NCBI GenBank assembly: GCA_005798825.1
Contig: SYIL01000018.1
Coordinates: 1 to 43,942 of the forward strand
From: Bacteroidota bacterium
GTDB lineage: Bacteria; Bacteroidota; Bacteroidia; NS11-12g; UBA955
Direction of reading: 5' to 3'
DNA length: 43,942 nucleotides
Part shown: positions 8,585 to 18,176 of the stretch, one piece after another
Numbering within the stretch: position 1 is the first letter of the stretch
How the letters are laid out: each line of letters opens with the position of its first letter
Position numbers and translations under genes: made by a program
The notes under the pieces: model-generated
The model's input: the letters and a program-made list of their open reading frames with translations, nothing else
The model's database searches: none
Told to the model about the DNA's origin: nothing

Positions 8585-9775
8585 TTAAGATTCTATCGCC
8601 GCTATTCCTGGCAATGTTTTGCCTTCGAAATATTCCAATAAAGCGCCACCACCAGTACTGATATAACTCACCTTTTCGGCAAATCCAAATTGGTGGGCTG
8701 CTGCCGCACTGTCACCCCCACCGATTAAGCTGAATGCACCCAAAAGCGTAGCATCAGCGACAGATTGCGCAACTATTTTGGTTCCATTTTCGAACGCAGG
8801 CATCTCAAACACTCCCATAGGACCGTTCCATAAAATTGTTTTGCTATCCAACAAAATAGACCGAAATTTCTCACAAGCCTCAAAACCAATATCCAACCCC
8901 ATCCATCCGCTAGGGATTTGATCGCTCGCGCCATTCTGGGTATTGGCATCCGCCGCAAACTTGTCAGCAATGATAGAATCGACGGGTAAATATATTTGCA
9001 CTCCTTTTGCCTTAGCCTTTTTTAGGATGTCTATACACACCTCCAGACGATCTGGTTCATACAAGCTATTGCCAATCTCACCTCCAGAAGCCTTGAAAAA
9101 TGTATAGGCCATTCCGCCACCAATAATAATATTGTCGGCAATAGTGAGCAGATTTTCTACAATTAAAATTTTATCACTCACTTTGGCACCGCCTACAATC
9201 GCTGTAAAAGGACCTTGGGACGCCTTCATTACTTGGCTTGCATTCGTCACCTCTTTGGCCATCAAATACCCAAACGCCTTTTTTTCTGGAAAATAATTCG
9301 CAATAATGGCCGTGCTCGCATGCGCGCGATGGGCTGTCCCAAAGGCATCATTCACATAAAAAGTTCCCAAAGCCGCCAACTTAGCAGCAAAATATTTATC
9401 GCCCATCTCTTCTTCCTTGTAAAAACGAAGATTTTCGAGAAGCAATACTTCACCTGATTGTAAGGTGGCAGACAATCTTACAGTTTCTTCACCAATGCAA
9501 TCTTTGGCAAATTTTATGGGTATTTGCAACAATTCTGTGAGAGGATACAACAAGTGTTTAAGAGAATATTTTTCGCTGAAGCCCTGTTTAGGCCTGCCCA
9601 AATGACTCATCAAAATTACAGATCCACCATCAGCCAATATTTTTTTGATTGTGGGCAATGCTGCCCTGATGCGTGAATCATCTGTAATCCGAAATTCTGC
9701 GTCAAAGGGCACATTAAAATCGACGCGAACAAGGACTTTTTCGCCAGAAAATGAAAATTTTTCTACTGTATTCAT
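8585..9775 (-). CDS. pgk: Phosphoglycerate kinase
   Basis: Glycolytic enzyme transferring the acyl phosphate of 1,3-bisphosphoglycerate to ADP. The N-terminal substrate-binding motif is VRVDFNVPF, followed by MSHLGRPK and [23 protein letters not shown] and the C-terminal nucleotide-binding [13 protein letters not shown] are also present, and the product ends in [13 protein letters not shown]. The length, 396 aa, is standard. It lies downstream of glyS on the same strand with a 142-bp gap, so it may have its own promoter, although I found no exact TAnnTTTG box before it. Confidence 0.98.
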   Translation of the reverse strand: MNTVEKFSFSGEKVLVRVDFNVPFDAEFRITDDSRIRAALPTIKKILADGGSVILMSHLGRPKQGFSEKYSLKHLLYPLTELLQIPIKFAKDCIGEETVRLSATLQSGEVLLLENLRFYKEEEMGDKYFAAKLAALGTFYVNDAFGTAHRAHASTAIIANYFPEKKAFGYLMAKEVTNASQVMKASQGPFTAIVGGAKVSDKILIVENLLTIADNIIIGGGMAYTFFKASGGEIGNSLYEPDRLEVCIDILKKAKAKGVQIYLPVDSIIADKFAADANTQNGASDQIPSGWMGLDIGFEACEKFRSILLDSKTILWNGPMGVFEMPAFENGTKIVAQSVADATLLGAFSLIGGGDSAAAAHQFGFAEKVSYISTGGGALLEYFEGKTLPGIAAIES

Positions 9776-9917
9776 CGTGTATATCGCTCTGTTTTAAAAA
9801 TCTCACAACATGTTGATGTATCGGCAAGATTGGTGGGAAACAAAATTTCTGTGCCTGAATACAGTATTGGAGATTAGGGGGGCATTTCCGGGAAGCATTT
9901 CCAAAGAACTTTTTTGT

Positions 9918-11459
9918 CTATTCAATCATTTGTTTTAACAAGCAATTCATGTTTACCGAATCGTTCAGTATTTTTGATAAATCTTTGATCTTAACCCGCT
10001 GTTGCTCCATGCTGTCGCGGTGTCTAATTGTTACATCCTCTTGTAAAATACTATCGTGGTCTACGGTAATACAGAAAGGAGTTCCGATGGCGTCCATTCG
10101 CCGATACCGCTTTCCAATGCTGTCCTTGTCTTCTATATACACATTGAAATTCATACGCAATTCATTGTATATTTTTTCGGCAAGTTCTGGTAATCCATCT
10201 TTTTTAATCAATGGCAAAATAGCGGCCTTGACTGGTGCGATGGCTGGGTGTAATTTTAAGACAGTGCGGGTATCGCCATTCACTTCCTCTTCGCAGTAGG
10301 CCTCGCACAACACAAGTAAAAACAAACGATCCAAACCAATGGATGTCTCAATGACATGAGGAATATAACTTTCATTTGTTTCAGAATCGAAATAACGCAT
10401 TTTTTTTCCACTGTGCTCCTCGTGTTGAGATAGATCAAAATCTGTGCGGGAATGAATCCCCTCCACTTCTTTGAAACCAAAAGGGAAATCGTACTCGATA
10501 TCTACTGCGGCATTGGCATAATGGGCCAATTTAACATGATCGTGGAATCGATATTTTGAATCTGGCGTCCCCAATATCTTATGCCACTTCAATCGATCCT
10601 CTTTCCAAAACTCATAAAATTTTAACGCTGTATCAGGTTTACAAAAAAACTGCATTTCCATTTGTTCAAATTCCTTCATGCGCATGATAAACTGTCTGGC
10701 GACAATCTCATTGCGAAAAGCCTTTCCGGTTTGAACAATGCCAAATGGCAGTTTTAAACGACTGGTTTTTTGCACCTGTAGAAAGTTTACGAAAATACCT
10801 TGGGCTGTTTCTGGTCGAAGGTAAATACTGTCTTCTCCCGAATCGGTAGCACTCATTTGCGTACTATACATTAAATTAAACTGCCGTACATCCGTCCAAT
10901 TTCGCGAGCCACTTATGGGACAAACAATCCCCTCCGCAACAATCAGTTCTTTGATCATGGCCAGATCACCCTTTTCCAATCCCTCCCTCATAACCGCTTG
11001 AATATGGTCAACTTGCTTTTGATATTCAAGAATTCGGCTATTGGTTTGTTTAAACACTTTTTCATCAAAATCCTCTCCAAATCGAGTGGCGGCTTTTTCG
11101 AGTTCTTTTTCAATTTTCAGGCAAATTTTATCTTGGTGATCTTCTATCAAAACATCTGCTCGGTATCGTTTTTTGCTATCTTTATTATCAATCATCGGAT
11201 CGCTAAACCCATCGACATGACCACTGGCTCTCCAAACCTTTGGATGCATGAAAATAGATGAATCGATTCCAACAATATTTTGATTGAGTTGCGTCATGGA
11301 TTTCCACCAATAGGATCGGAGATTGTTTTTCAACTCTACTCCGTTTTGACCATAATCATACACAGCTGTTAATCCTCCATAAATATCACTGGAAGGGAAT
11401 ACAAATCCGTATTCTTTACAGTGTGATATAACTTTTTCAAATATTGCAGGATTGCCCAT
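9918..11459 (-). CDS. glyS: Glycyl-tRNA synthetase (single-chain, dimeric type)
   Basis: Class II synthetase charging tRNA-Gly, of the alpha-2 type also found in eukaryotes, archaea and Bacteroidota rather than the alpha2-beta2 type of E. coli. The sequence contains FVFPSSDIYGGL, VYDYGQNGVELKNN, the motif 2 region FGIVQTGKAFRNEI, EGIHSRTDFDLSQHEEHSG and motif 3 in ETSIGLDRLFLLVL. A C-terminal anticodon-binding domain follows. A TTG two codons upstream (11465) also opens the frame, but the ATG at 11459 gives the usual N-terminus (513 aa). A TATATTTG element ends 9 nt before this ATG. Confidence 0.97.
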   Translation of the reverse strand: MGNPAIFEKVISHCKEYGFVFPSSDIYGGLTAVYDYGQNGVELKNNLRSYWWKSMTQLNQNIVGIDSSIFMHPKVWRASGHVDGFSDPMIDNKDSKKRYRADVLIEDHQDKICLKIEKELEKAATRFGEDFDEKVFKQTNSRILEYQKQVDHIQAVMREGLEKGDLAMIKELIVAEGIVCPISGSRNWTDVRQFNLMYSTQMSATDSGEDSIYLRPETAQGIFVNFLQVQKTSRLKLPFGIVQTGKAFRNEIVARQFIMRMKEFEQMEMQFFCKPDTALKFYEFWKEDRLKWHKILGTPDSKYRFHDHVKLAHYANAAVDIEYDFPFGFKEVEGIHSRTDFDLSQHEEHSGKKMRYFDSETNESYIPHVIETSIGLDRLFLLVLCEAYCEEEVNGDTRTVLKLHPAIAPVKAAILPLIKKDGLPELAEKIYNELRMNFNVYIEDKDSIGKRYRRMDAIGTPFCITVDHDSILQEDVTIRHRDSMEQQRVKIKDLSKILNDSVNMNCLLKQMIE

Positions 11460-11467
11460 GTTCAAAA

Positions 11468-11475
11468 CAAATATA
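11468..11475 (-). promoter_or_regulatory. TAnnTTTG -7 element for glyS
   Basis: TATATTTG on the minus strand, with its last base 9 nt from the glyS ATG. Transcription would begin within a few bases of the start codon. Confidence 0.5.
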
Positions 11476-11522
11476 CGGCATCAAAAAATAAGTGTGTACG
11501 AATTATATACCATGGCTAAGAA

Positions 11523-12059
11523 TCAAAATTGATTTTTCCACATCATACTTTCTACAGGTCGGTTTGCTTGATCCGCATACTTTGCATTTTTCTTGGCGTG
11601 ATAGGGAACCAAAATTTCGCCTTCAACAGGAAAATAAATCAATTGGCCAATCGGCATATGAGGATATATACGAACCGGTTTTTTTACGGAAATCTCTAAA
11701 GTCCAATTGCCACAAAATCCAACATCCCCTTTACCTGCAGTAGCATGAATATCGATCCCCAATCGACCCGTACTACTTTTCCCTTCCAAAAAAGGAACAT
11801 GTGCATGGGTTTCGGTATACTCTTGGGTAACACCCAAGTAAAATTGGTCTGGCATGAGAACAAATCCCTCTACAGGAATTTCAAAATGTTCAATGGTATT
11901 GTGTTTCTTGGCATCCAATACCTCATCGATATAAAGAGCCAAATATTTCCCCAAATGAACATCATAGCTATTGCTCCCCAAACAATTTCTGTCATACGGT
12001 TGGATCTTGATTGTTCCCTTTTCTATTTCTTCGAGAATACGCTGGTCAGTTAAAATCAT
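11523..12059 (-). CDS. dcd: dCTP deaminase
   Basis: Trimeric enzyme deaminating dCTP to dUTP, feeding dTMP synthesis. It shows the dUTPase/Dcd fold motifs: the opening MILTDQRILEEIEKG, LGSNSYDVHLG, the SSTGRLGIDIHATAG block and the catalytic Glu in GNWTLEISV. The length, 178 aa, is normal. It is upstream of glyS on the minus strand, 63 bp away. The TATATTTG at 12076-12083 places the transcription start about 10 nt before the ATG. Confidence 0.95.
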   Translation of the reverse strand: MILTDQRILEEIEKGTIKIQPYDRNCLGSNSYDVHLGKYLALYIDEVLDAKKHNTIEHFEIPVEGFVLMPDQFYLGVTQEYTETHAHVPFLEGKSSTGRLGIDIHATAGKGDVGFCGNWTLEISVKKPVRIYPHMPIGQLIYFPVEGEILVPYHAKKNAKYADQANRPVESMMWKNQF

Positions 12060-12075
12060 AATCTATTAATTCTCG

Positions 12076-12083
12076 CAAATATA
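12076..12083 (-). promoter_or_regulatory. TAnnTTTG -7 element for dcd
   Basis: TATATTTG on the minus strand, ending 17 nt before the dcd ATG. Confidence 0.5.
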
Positions 12084-12213
12084 AGAATATAACCCAAGGG
12101 GGTGATGACAGTTTTGCTGTAATTTGGATGTCCTATCACTCGGTGTAATTGAGATCTGTTTTTCCTTGCAACAATGTAAAATAAAGATTGAAAAGATAAA
12201 ACCAAAAAGAAAA

Positions 12214-13248
12214 TCACTTTGCTGTTCCAAATTGTTTCACGTAAGTAAAGGAAGGAATGAATACAAATAAATTCTTGGGGCCTTTTTTAATGTCGACTGG
12301 CATTACACTCACAACCCTATCCATTGTGATCTGCTGGGGAATATGCACAATATCCTTATAGACAGATTCTCCGCTTTGCCAAAAACTTGAAACGCCAAAT
12401 GACCAAGAAGAATTTGGCTCTTTGTTACGAATTAAACGAAATTGCAACGACGCGCAAACAGTATTTCTGTTGAAATTTCTGCTGATTTCCATTTTCTTCT
12501 CGCTGTAGTCAAGGCCTGTTGCATTCATAATCCAATCGGAATAGGATATATAAATCGGCTGTTTTCGGTGATTATACCAGACTTCTGCAAGAATACTCAA
12601 ATTGGGAGCTAGGCCAAGCATCCCCGAGAAAGTATTGACCATTGAAGCGCCCTCCAATTCACTGCTCCGGAGCATTCCTATTCCAAGACTAAGGTTGTTT
12701 TGTGGAGTGCCATAGGTATATATTCCAGAAATGCTATTTCCCCAAACCGGTTTTTGACTGTTCCCATACACAGAAAAGGTTGCAAGGTCGGCCATGGCAA
12801 AAGTATGATTGCGTTGGACAATAATGCTGTACTTGGGAATGATATATATATATTTTGGCAATACAATTCCACAAGAGATTCCAAAATTATTGCCCATTCC
12901 AAATTGAACCTCATTCAACAAAACTGCAAAATTTCGATACTGTACATTGCCTTTGGGTATCGGAAATGCTGAAGACGATAAAACACAATTGGGCGTATAA
13001 TAATTTTGAGAGACTCTAGAACTTTCTTTTTGCGCGAGCTTAGTTGGAACAGAATCCTTCGCTATAGCAGCATTATTTGCACTTGTATGTACTTTAACGA
13101 GCACAGTATTTTCGGCCGGAATCTCTCGTGTAAGGTTCTGAGTCTTTAAATTTTTAAGGGATTGCGCACCCACCCAATTCAAACCAATTGCAGTGAAAAA
13201 TAGCCATAGGCATACTATTGATTTGTTACTACCCGTATTTTTCATCAT
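12214..13248 (-). CDS. Exported, probably outer-membrane protein of unknown function
   Basis: About 344 aa with an N-terminal signal peptide (SIVCLWLFFTAIGLNWVGAQ). The second half has many alternating hydrophobic and polar strands with aromatic ends, for example NNLSLGIGMLRSSEL and TVCASLQFRLIRN. Together with a short C-terminal strand (FVFIPSFTYVKQFG), this suggests an outer-membrane beta barrel. I do not recognise a family. The frame opens at a TTG at 13266, but that codon lies inside a TATTTTTG promoter element. Translation therefore more likely begins at one of the ATGs at 13248 or 13245. Confidence 0.7.
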   Translation of the reverse strand: MMKNTGSNKSIVCLWLFFTAIGLNWVGAQSLKNLKTQNLTREIPAENTVLVKVHTSANNAAIAKDSVPTKLAQKESSRVSQNYYTPNCVLSSSAFPIPKGNVQYRNFAVLLNEVQFGMGNNFGISCGIVLPKYIYIIPKYSIIVQRNHTFAMADLATFSVYGNSQKPVWGNSISGIYTYGTPQNNLSLGIGMLRSSELEGASMVNTFSGMLGLAPNLSILAEVWYNHRKQPIYISYSDWIMNATGLDYSEKKMEISRNFNRNTVCASLQFRLIRNKEPNSSWSFGVSSFWQSGESVYKDIVHIPQQITMDRVVSVMPVDIKKGPKNLFVFIPSFTYVKQFGTAK

Positions 13249-13263
13249 CGCAAATTTTCTTTT

Positions 13264-13271
13264 CAAAAATA
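13264..13271 (-). promoter_or_regulatory. TAnnTTTG -7 element for the 12.2-kb secreted protein
   Basis: TATTTTTG on the minus strand, ending 16 nt before the ATG at 13248. It overlaps the longest possible reading frame and so argues for the shorter start. Confidence 0.55.
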
Positions 13272-13302
13272 TACCATTCTACCCATAGAGCCCATACTTG
13301 AA

Positions 13303-14211
13303 CTATAATTGCCACACACGAATAATCGAATCATCGCCAGCGCTGACAAGAATTTGGGGAGATAACCACAGTAACGAATTTACGGAATGACTGTGGGCTG
13401 ATGCCAACTTACTGCGATCTATCACTTTTAACAGATGCAGATTTGTATCCCAAATTTTTATTGTTGCATCCATACTACCCGTGGCTATTAGTCCTTCATG
13501 GTTATACTCGATAGCATGGATTGTGTACAAATGGGCCTTAATAGGCTCAATAATGGGTTTAAGATTGGCATCAAACCCCAGTAATTGCGCATCCCTCCCC
13601 CCGGTAATCAACATTTTATCATTCAGATTACAAATCGCAAATATGGAGGGGGAATTGGCATTTACGCGCTGCAGCACTTCTCCATCGGCTTGTAATTTTC
13701 GCAATATCCCATCACTGGATCCCAAAACAAATCGGTTTGAATCGGGTACACTTAAATTCTGAACCATCAATTTCATACACCGCAAACTCTTATTGCTGAT
13801 TTTGACTTGATGAATAATTTGAAGTTCTCGATTGAGCATAATCAGATGACCATCGCCAAAGCCAAGCCAAACATTCCCCAAAAAATCGGGGGTCAAAAAG
13901 AATATTCCCTTTTTTCCGAAATTCGATAGCTTTGGCTTTTGTCCCGGCTCTAACACAAAAAGATTTCCCGCTTGGGTCCCAGCCCAAATACTTCCGTCGA
14001 GATGCTCCAACAAACAAAATACTGGCTCTGGTAATTGGGCAAAGAGAGTACCCGTGGAATCTTTGTTCAACGGATTCCATCTCACCACTGAGCCATCGCC
14101 ACCTGAACTGAGAATTTCACCACCACGCAAGTGAATAATCGCGTATACCCCCTGCTTATGACCAGTCAATTGGGTGTATTCATTTACTGTTATCTTTGCA
14201 TGTATGCCCAT
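13303..14211 (-). CDS. WD40 repeat protein
   Basis: About 302 aa made almost wholly of WD40-type beta-propeller blades. Recognisable blades include LTGHKQGVYAIIHLRGGEIL with SGGDGSVVRWNP, IKAHLYTIHAIEYNHEGLIA with TGSMDATIKIWDT, and the last blade with SAGDDSIIRVWQL; about seven can be counted. There is no signal peptide, so it is probably a cytoplasmic scaffold, partner unknown. The frame extends upstream to 14298 inside the phosphopantetheinyl transferase gene. The ATG at 14211 starts directly before the first blade and is preferred. That ATG and the ATG of the opposite-strand gene overlap. Confidence 0.88.
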   Translation of the reverse strand: MGIHAKITVNEYTQLTGHKQGVYAIIHLRGGEILSSGGDGSVVRWNPLNKDSTGTLFAQLPEPVFCLLEHLDGSIWAGTQAGNLFVLEPGQKPKLSNFGKKGIFFLTPDFLGNVWLGFGDGHLIMLNRELQIIHQVKISNKSLRCMKLMVQNLSVPDSNRFVLGSSDGILRKLQADGEVLQRVNANSPSIFAICNLNDKMLITGGRDAQLLGFDANLKPIIEPIKAHLYTIHAIEYNHEGLIATGSMDATIKIWDTNLHLLKVIDRSKLASAHSHSVNSLLWLSPQILVSAGDDSIIRVWQL

Positions 14212-14830
14212 TGATTTGAGTTGGACTTGTGAGTCTGGTGCACAGATTTCCCGCTGGCACATCACAGAGTCTATTGATGCCTTAACACAAAAGTACAAAG
14301 AATTGGGTGGCGATTGGGATGAAATAACTCAATTGGGTGGGCATGCCCGACACAAACTCGCCGCGAGGATTTTGATTCGTCAGACATTTCCCAATCATTC
14401 AATCGTATATAGTGCAGATGGCAAACCCTTATTGTCTCCTTTTTCGGCCCATATCAATCACAGTCATGCCGGAGACTATGCAATCTTGGCTGTTCACCCC
14501 ACGCATGCAATGGGTATAGACATTGAAAGCAAACGGCCTCAATTACTCAAAATATACCCACGATTTTGCAATGATACAGAACAAGAATGGTTGGGCTTAA
14601 CGCCCTCCATTTTGCACCTTTTACTACTATGGTCTGCCAAAGAATCACTATACAAGGCCATTGGTACGAAAAAAACAGATCTCAAGAATCACCTGCTTAT
14701 TTACCCCTTTGATGTTAAAAAAAATGGTTTTTTTGAGGCCGAGATTCGCCTCCCCGACCAGCACAAGATTTGTAAAATTTACTATCAATGTTGGGAAAAC
14801 TACGTCGCCGTTTGGACTTGTTTGGGTTGA
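14204..14830 (+). CDS. 4'-phosphopantetheinyl transferase (Sfp type)
   Basis: Transfers phosphopantetheine from CoA to a carrier protein serine, activating acyl or peptidyl carrier proteins. The superfamily motifs are present: the Mg-binding AMGIDIESKRP and WSAKESLYKAIG with its Glu and Lys. The upstream INHSHAGDYAILAV also fits. I begin it at the ATG at 14204 (208 aa), although the frame is open to 14174. No polyketide, peptide synthetase or acyl carrier gene is in the window, so it may be the general cellular enzyme. It is convergent with the sensor kinase gene. Confidence 0.88.
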   Translation: MPIDLSWTCESGAQISRWHITESIDALTQKYKELGGDWDEITQLGGHARHKLAARILIRQTFPNHSIVYSADGKPLLSPFSAHINHSHAGDYAILAVHPTHAMGIDIESKRPQLLKIYPRFCNDTEQEWLGLTPSILHLLLLWSAKESLYKAIGTKKTDLKNHLLIYPFDVKKNGFFEAEIRLPDQHKICKIYYQCWENYVAVWTCLG

Positions 14831-14839
14831 ACCAACGCA

Positions 14840-15784
14840 TTAAAGGTGATCGGGCAAACGCAAGGAAAATCTAAATACAGAACCAGCACCTTCTGTGCTT
14901 ATTAATTCAATTTTTTCTCCATGTGCTTCGACAATATGCTTACAAATACTCAATCCGAGTCCGCTGCCACCCGTTGATCTGTTGCGGTGTTTATCTACCC
15001 GATAAAAACGCTCAAATACACGACTCTGTTGTTCATGAGGGATGCCAATCCCATTGTCTGCCACTTCAAAAATAACTTTAGTACCCGTGGAACTGAGTGT
15101 AAAACGAGAAGCCCCCTTTTCATTTCCATAGCGAATTGAGTTCAACCCCAAATTGGTGATTACTTGTGCGATTCGCGCCCTATCACCCAGCACCATATAG
15201 GAATTTTCTGGTGCTATTATATGCAAGGAAATATTTTTTTTCTTGGCTTGGAGTTCAAGCATTTCTAAATTCTCAGACAATAGAATTCGCATGTCAAACG
15301 GCTCAAGATGGAGCATAAGCGTACCACTTTCGTGCTTGGTAATGGTGTCGAGGTCATTTACGATTTCCCCAAGACGATCTGCATTTTTATTGGCTTTAGA
15401 TAAAAATAATTCAATGGTTTTCCTGTCTAATAAGGGATCGTCAATAACCGAATCAATATAGCCTTGAATAGAAAAAATAGGGGTTTTTAGTTCGTGTGCA
15501 ACGTTTCCAATATACTCCCTTCTATAATTTTCGAGTCTATGCATTTGCTGGTGTTCTTCTTTTCGTTTTTGAAACAAGGTACTGAGTGCTTCTTTTGTAT
15601 CAGTTGGGTTTCTGAGAGGAAAAACAAGGGTTTCTTGATTTTCCTCTGCAATTAATTCCTGTAAACTTCTCAACAATTTTCGTTCTCTTCGAATCCACAG
15701 CAAGCTCACAGTCGTGGTAATTCCGAACAACAAAAGGAGCAATAACCAAGAATAATTGGGATTGGCGAACAATAAATAAACCAT
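14840..15784 (-). CDS. Sensor histidine kinase, PhoR-like
   Basis: Membrane-anchored two-component kinase of 314 aa. One hydrophobic helix (residues ~11-30, WLLLLLLFGITTTVSLLWI) is followed by a short linker and a HisKA domain with the phospho-acceptor His in NVAHELKTPIF. The ATPase domain has the N box NLGLNSIRYG, the G1 box DNGIGIP, the F box VFERFYR and the G2 box GGSGLGLSICKHI. It lacks a periplasmic sensor domain and appears to have only one membrane segment, so it may sense within the membrane or through a partner. An in-frame stop 8 codons upstream of the ATG rules out a longer N-terminus. No response regulator gene is adjacent in the window. Confidence 0.92.
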   Translation of the reverse strand: MVYLLFANPNYSWLLLLLLFGITTTVSLLWIRRERKLLRSLQELIAEENQETLVFPLRNPTDTKEALSTLFQKRKEEHQQMHRLENYRREYIGNVAHELKTPIFSIQGYIDSVIDDPLLDRKTIELFLSKANKNADRLGEIVNDLDTITKHESGTLMLHLEPFDMRILLSENLEMLELQAKKKNISLHIIAPENSYMVLGDRARIAQVITNLGLNSIRYGNEKGASRFTLSSTGTKVIFEVADNGIGIPHEQQSRVFERFYRVDKHRNRSTGGSGLGLSICKHIVEAHGEKIELISTEGAGSVFRFSLRLPDHL

Positions 15785-15849
15785 ATATAATTTGCAAGAT
15801 ACAAATTATGTGGTTCAAAAGTTATCTGAATTGCATAGGAAAGCAATGG

Positions 15850-15857
15850 TATTTTTG
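15850..15857 (+). promoter_or_regulatory. TAnnTTTG -7 element for the UvrD-type helicase
   Basis: TATTTTTG with a TTG at 15831-15833, 16 nt further upstream. The last base is 7 nt before the ATG at 15864, so the start at 15864 is favoured over the TTG (15792) and the ATG at 15846. Confidence 0.5.
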
Positions 15858-15863
15858 CATCCA

Positions 15864-18176
15864 ATGCAAAGGCCAAACGACTCCGATTCTTCACAATTGC
15901 CTCCGTTCTTGGATACGCTCAATACACCACAGAAAGCAGCAGTCATTCAGATTGATGGTCCAGTGATGATAATTGCGGGTGCCGGATCTGGGAAAACCCG
16001 TGTTCTCACCTATCGCATGGCCTATTTGCTTCATAAAAATGTCGATGCATTTGAAATTCTTGCCCTCACATTTACCAATAAGGCTGCAAAAGAAATGCGC
16101 AACCGAATTGAGAAAGTAACCGGAATACAAGCCCGTAATTTGTGGATGGGGACGTTTCACTCCGTGTTTGCCAGAATATTAAGACACGAATCAGACCGCA
16201 TGGGTTACCCGGCAAATTTTACCATTTACGATACTGAAGACAGTAAAAATTTGCTTAAATCTATCATTAAAGAAATGAATCTTGATGAGAAAATCTACAA
16301 GCCCTCGATGATTATCGCCAGAATTAGCATGGCAAAGAACAACCTAATTGAAGCCAGACATTACGCCCAAGACGAGCAACTAACAAAACAAGATACCGCA
16401 GCCAATCGACCCAAATTTTCAGAAATTTTCGCAGCATATACCCTCCGTTGTTTTAAAGCGGGAGCCATGGATTTTGATGACTTGCTGCTCAATACCTATA
16501 AATTGTTGGTAAAACACATCGATTTATGCAATAAATGGCAACACAGATTCAAGTATATCTTGGTAGACGAATACCAAGACACCAATCATGTACAATATAT
16601 GATTGTTCGAAAATTGGCTGCCGTTCACCAAAATATTTGTGTTGTGGGTGATGATGCACAAAGTATTTATGCATTTAGGGGCGCCAATATTCAAAATATT
16701 CTCAATTTCGAAAGAGATTATCCAGACGTAAAAACCTATAAACTCGAACAAAATTATCGCTCAACACAAACCATTGTTAAGGCTGCCTCAAGCCTAATCA
16801 AAAACAATCGAGCGCAGTTAGAAAAAAATATTTGGTCGGCAAATGCTGTCGGTGAAAAGATTAAGGTGCTGCGCAATGCAAGCGAAGGTGAAGAAGCTCG
16901 CAAAGTAAGTGCCGCTATTTTTGATGAAAAAATGTTGTTAAGTCTTCCCAATAAGGCCTTTGCAATCTTATATCGAACCAATAGCCAAAGCCGTGTTTTG
17001 GAAGAATCCCTACGAAAGCAAGGCATAGACTACAGAATTTATGGTGGCCAAAGCTTCTACCAAAGAAAAGAAGTAAAAGATTTACTTGCTTATTTGCGTC
17101 TGATAGTAAACCCCAGTGATGAAGAAGCCTTAAAACGGATTATCAATTATCCAGGTCGGGGCATCGGCGACACAACTGTAAACCGAATCATAGTCAAAGC
17201 TTCCCAAGAGGGCGTAAGTCTTTGGAATATTATTTGCTCCGCTCAAACCATTCCAGAGCTGGGTGCAAGTGCTATAAAAGTTGAAAATTTCGCCCTCATG
17301 ATACAAAGTTTTCAAACAATGTTGGAAACACAAAACGCTTATGATTTGGCAATGGAGGTGGCAAAGCAAACCGGAATTTTAAAAACTCTTTACGATGACA
17401 AATCGATTGAGGGCGTTTCTCGATTCGAAAATATTACGGAATTACTCAATGGAATTCAAGAGTTTGTTGAAGACGACGAAAGCGAAAAAGAAAAAAAATT
17501 GCCCATTTTTTTAGAAGATGTAGCCTTGTTTACTGACGATCAAAAGAACAAAGACCCTGAACGCGATTGTATCTCATTGATGACAATTCACGCAAGCAAG
17601 GGATTAGAATTTCCGGTGATTTTTGTCGTCGGAATGGAAGAAAATTTATTCCCATCGCAATTATCACTTAATACCCGTGCCGAACTAGAAGAGGAACGCA
17701 GGCTGTTTTATGTGGCCATTACGCGTGCCGAAATAAAATTATATATCACATTTGCCATCAGTCGATTTCGATATGGCAGCCTGATGCCCTGTGAACCCAG
17801 CCGATTCATCAATGAAATTGAGTCACAATATTTAGACATCCCAATCGATTCGACGCAATCCCAATCCCAATGGAGAACCACAGAAACAGGCCCTTTTGCG
17901 CACAATAAAAAACAAAACGAAAAACCCACAACCATTCATAAATTATTCAGTGATGCCAAGCCCATTTTTCCAACATTACCCCCGGCAGATCCGAATTTTG
18001 TTCAAGGCGATTTAGGGAGTATCAAAATTGGAGATCGGGTTCAGCACCAAAGATTTGGAGATGGACTGGTCGTGAGTATAGAAGGAACTGAAGCCAATGC
18101 AAAGGCTGTTGTAAATTTTGCACAATTGGGCCAAAAGACATTGGTATTAAAGTTTGCAAAAATGCGAATTTTATAG
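15864..18176 (+). CDS. UvrD/PcrA/Rep-family DNA helicase
   Basis: Superfamily 1A 3'-5' helicase of about 770 aa, acting in DNA repair or replication restart. The Q-motif region LNTPQKAAV is followed by Walker A in IIAGAGSGKTRVLTYR, motif Ia in ALTFTNKAA, and Walker B in ILVDEYQDTNHVQY. Motif III (VVGDDAQSIYAFRGA), motif IV (YKLEQNYRS), motif V in LMTIHASKGLEFPVIFV and motif VI in EERRLFYVAITRAE complete the set. The C-terminus has a PcrA/UvrD-like tail (IGDRVQHQRFGDGLV), usual for UvrD/PcrA. The frame opens at TTG 15792, but the promoter-like box at 15850 favours the ATG at 15864. It diverges from the sensor kinase gene. Confidence 0.95.
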   Translation: MQRPNDSDSSQLPPFLDTLNTPQKAAVIQIDGPVMIIAGAGSGKTRVLTYRMAYLLHKNVDAFEILALTFTNKAAKEMRNRIEKVTGIQARNLWMGTFHSVFARILRHESDRMGYPANFTIYDTEDSKNLLKSIIKEMNLDEKIYKPSMIIARISMAKNNLIEARHYAQDEQLTKQDTAANRPKFSEIFAAYTLRCFKAGAMDFDDLLLNTYKLLVKHIDLCNKWQHRFKYILVDEYQDTNHVQYMIVRKLAAVHQNICVVGDDAQSIYAFRGANIQNILNFERDYPDVKTYKLEQNYRSTQTIVKAASSLIKNNRAQLEKNIWSANAVGEKIKVLRNASEGEEARKVSAAIFDEKMLLSLPNKAFAILYRTNSQSRVLEESLRKQGIDYRIYGGQSFYQRKEVKDLLAYLRLIVNPSDEEALKRIINYPGRGIGDTTVNRIIVKASQEGVSLWNIICSAQTIPELGASAIKVENFALMIQSFQTMLETQNAYDLAMEVAKQTGILKTLYDDKSIEGVSRFENITELLNGIQEFVEDDESEKEKKLPIFLEDVALFTDDQKNKDPERDCISLMTIHASKGLEFPVIFVVGMEENLFPSQLSLNTRAELEEERRLFYVAITRAEIKLYITFAISRFRYGSLMPCEPSRFINEIESQYLDIPIDSTQSQSQWRTTETGPFAHNKKQNEKPTTIHKLFSDAKPIFPTLPPADPNFVQGDLGSIKIGDRVQHQRFGDGLVVSIEGTEANAKAVVNFAQLGQKTLVLKFAKMRIL

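Noticed and set aside
8477-8641. 54-codon plus-strand frame beginning MNKFMANLRSS in the gap before pgk
   Set aside because: It runs 57 bp into the conserved pgk end on the other strand, has no family resemblance and no promoter; probably chance.
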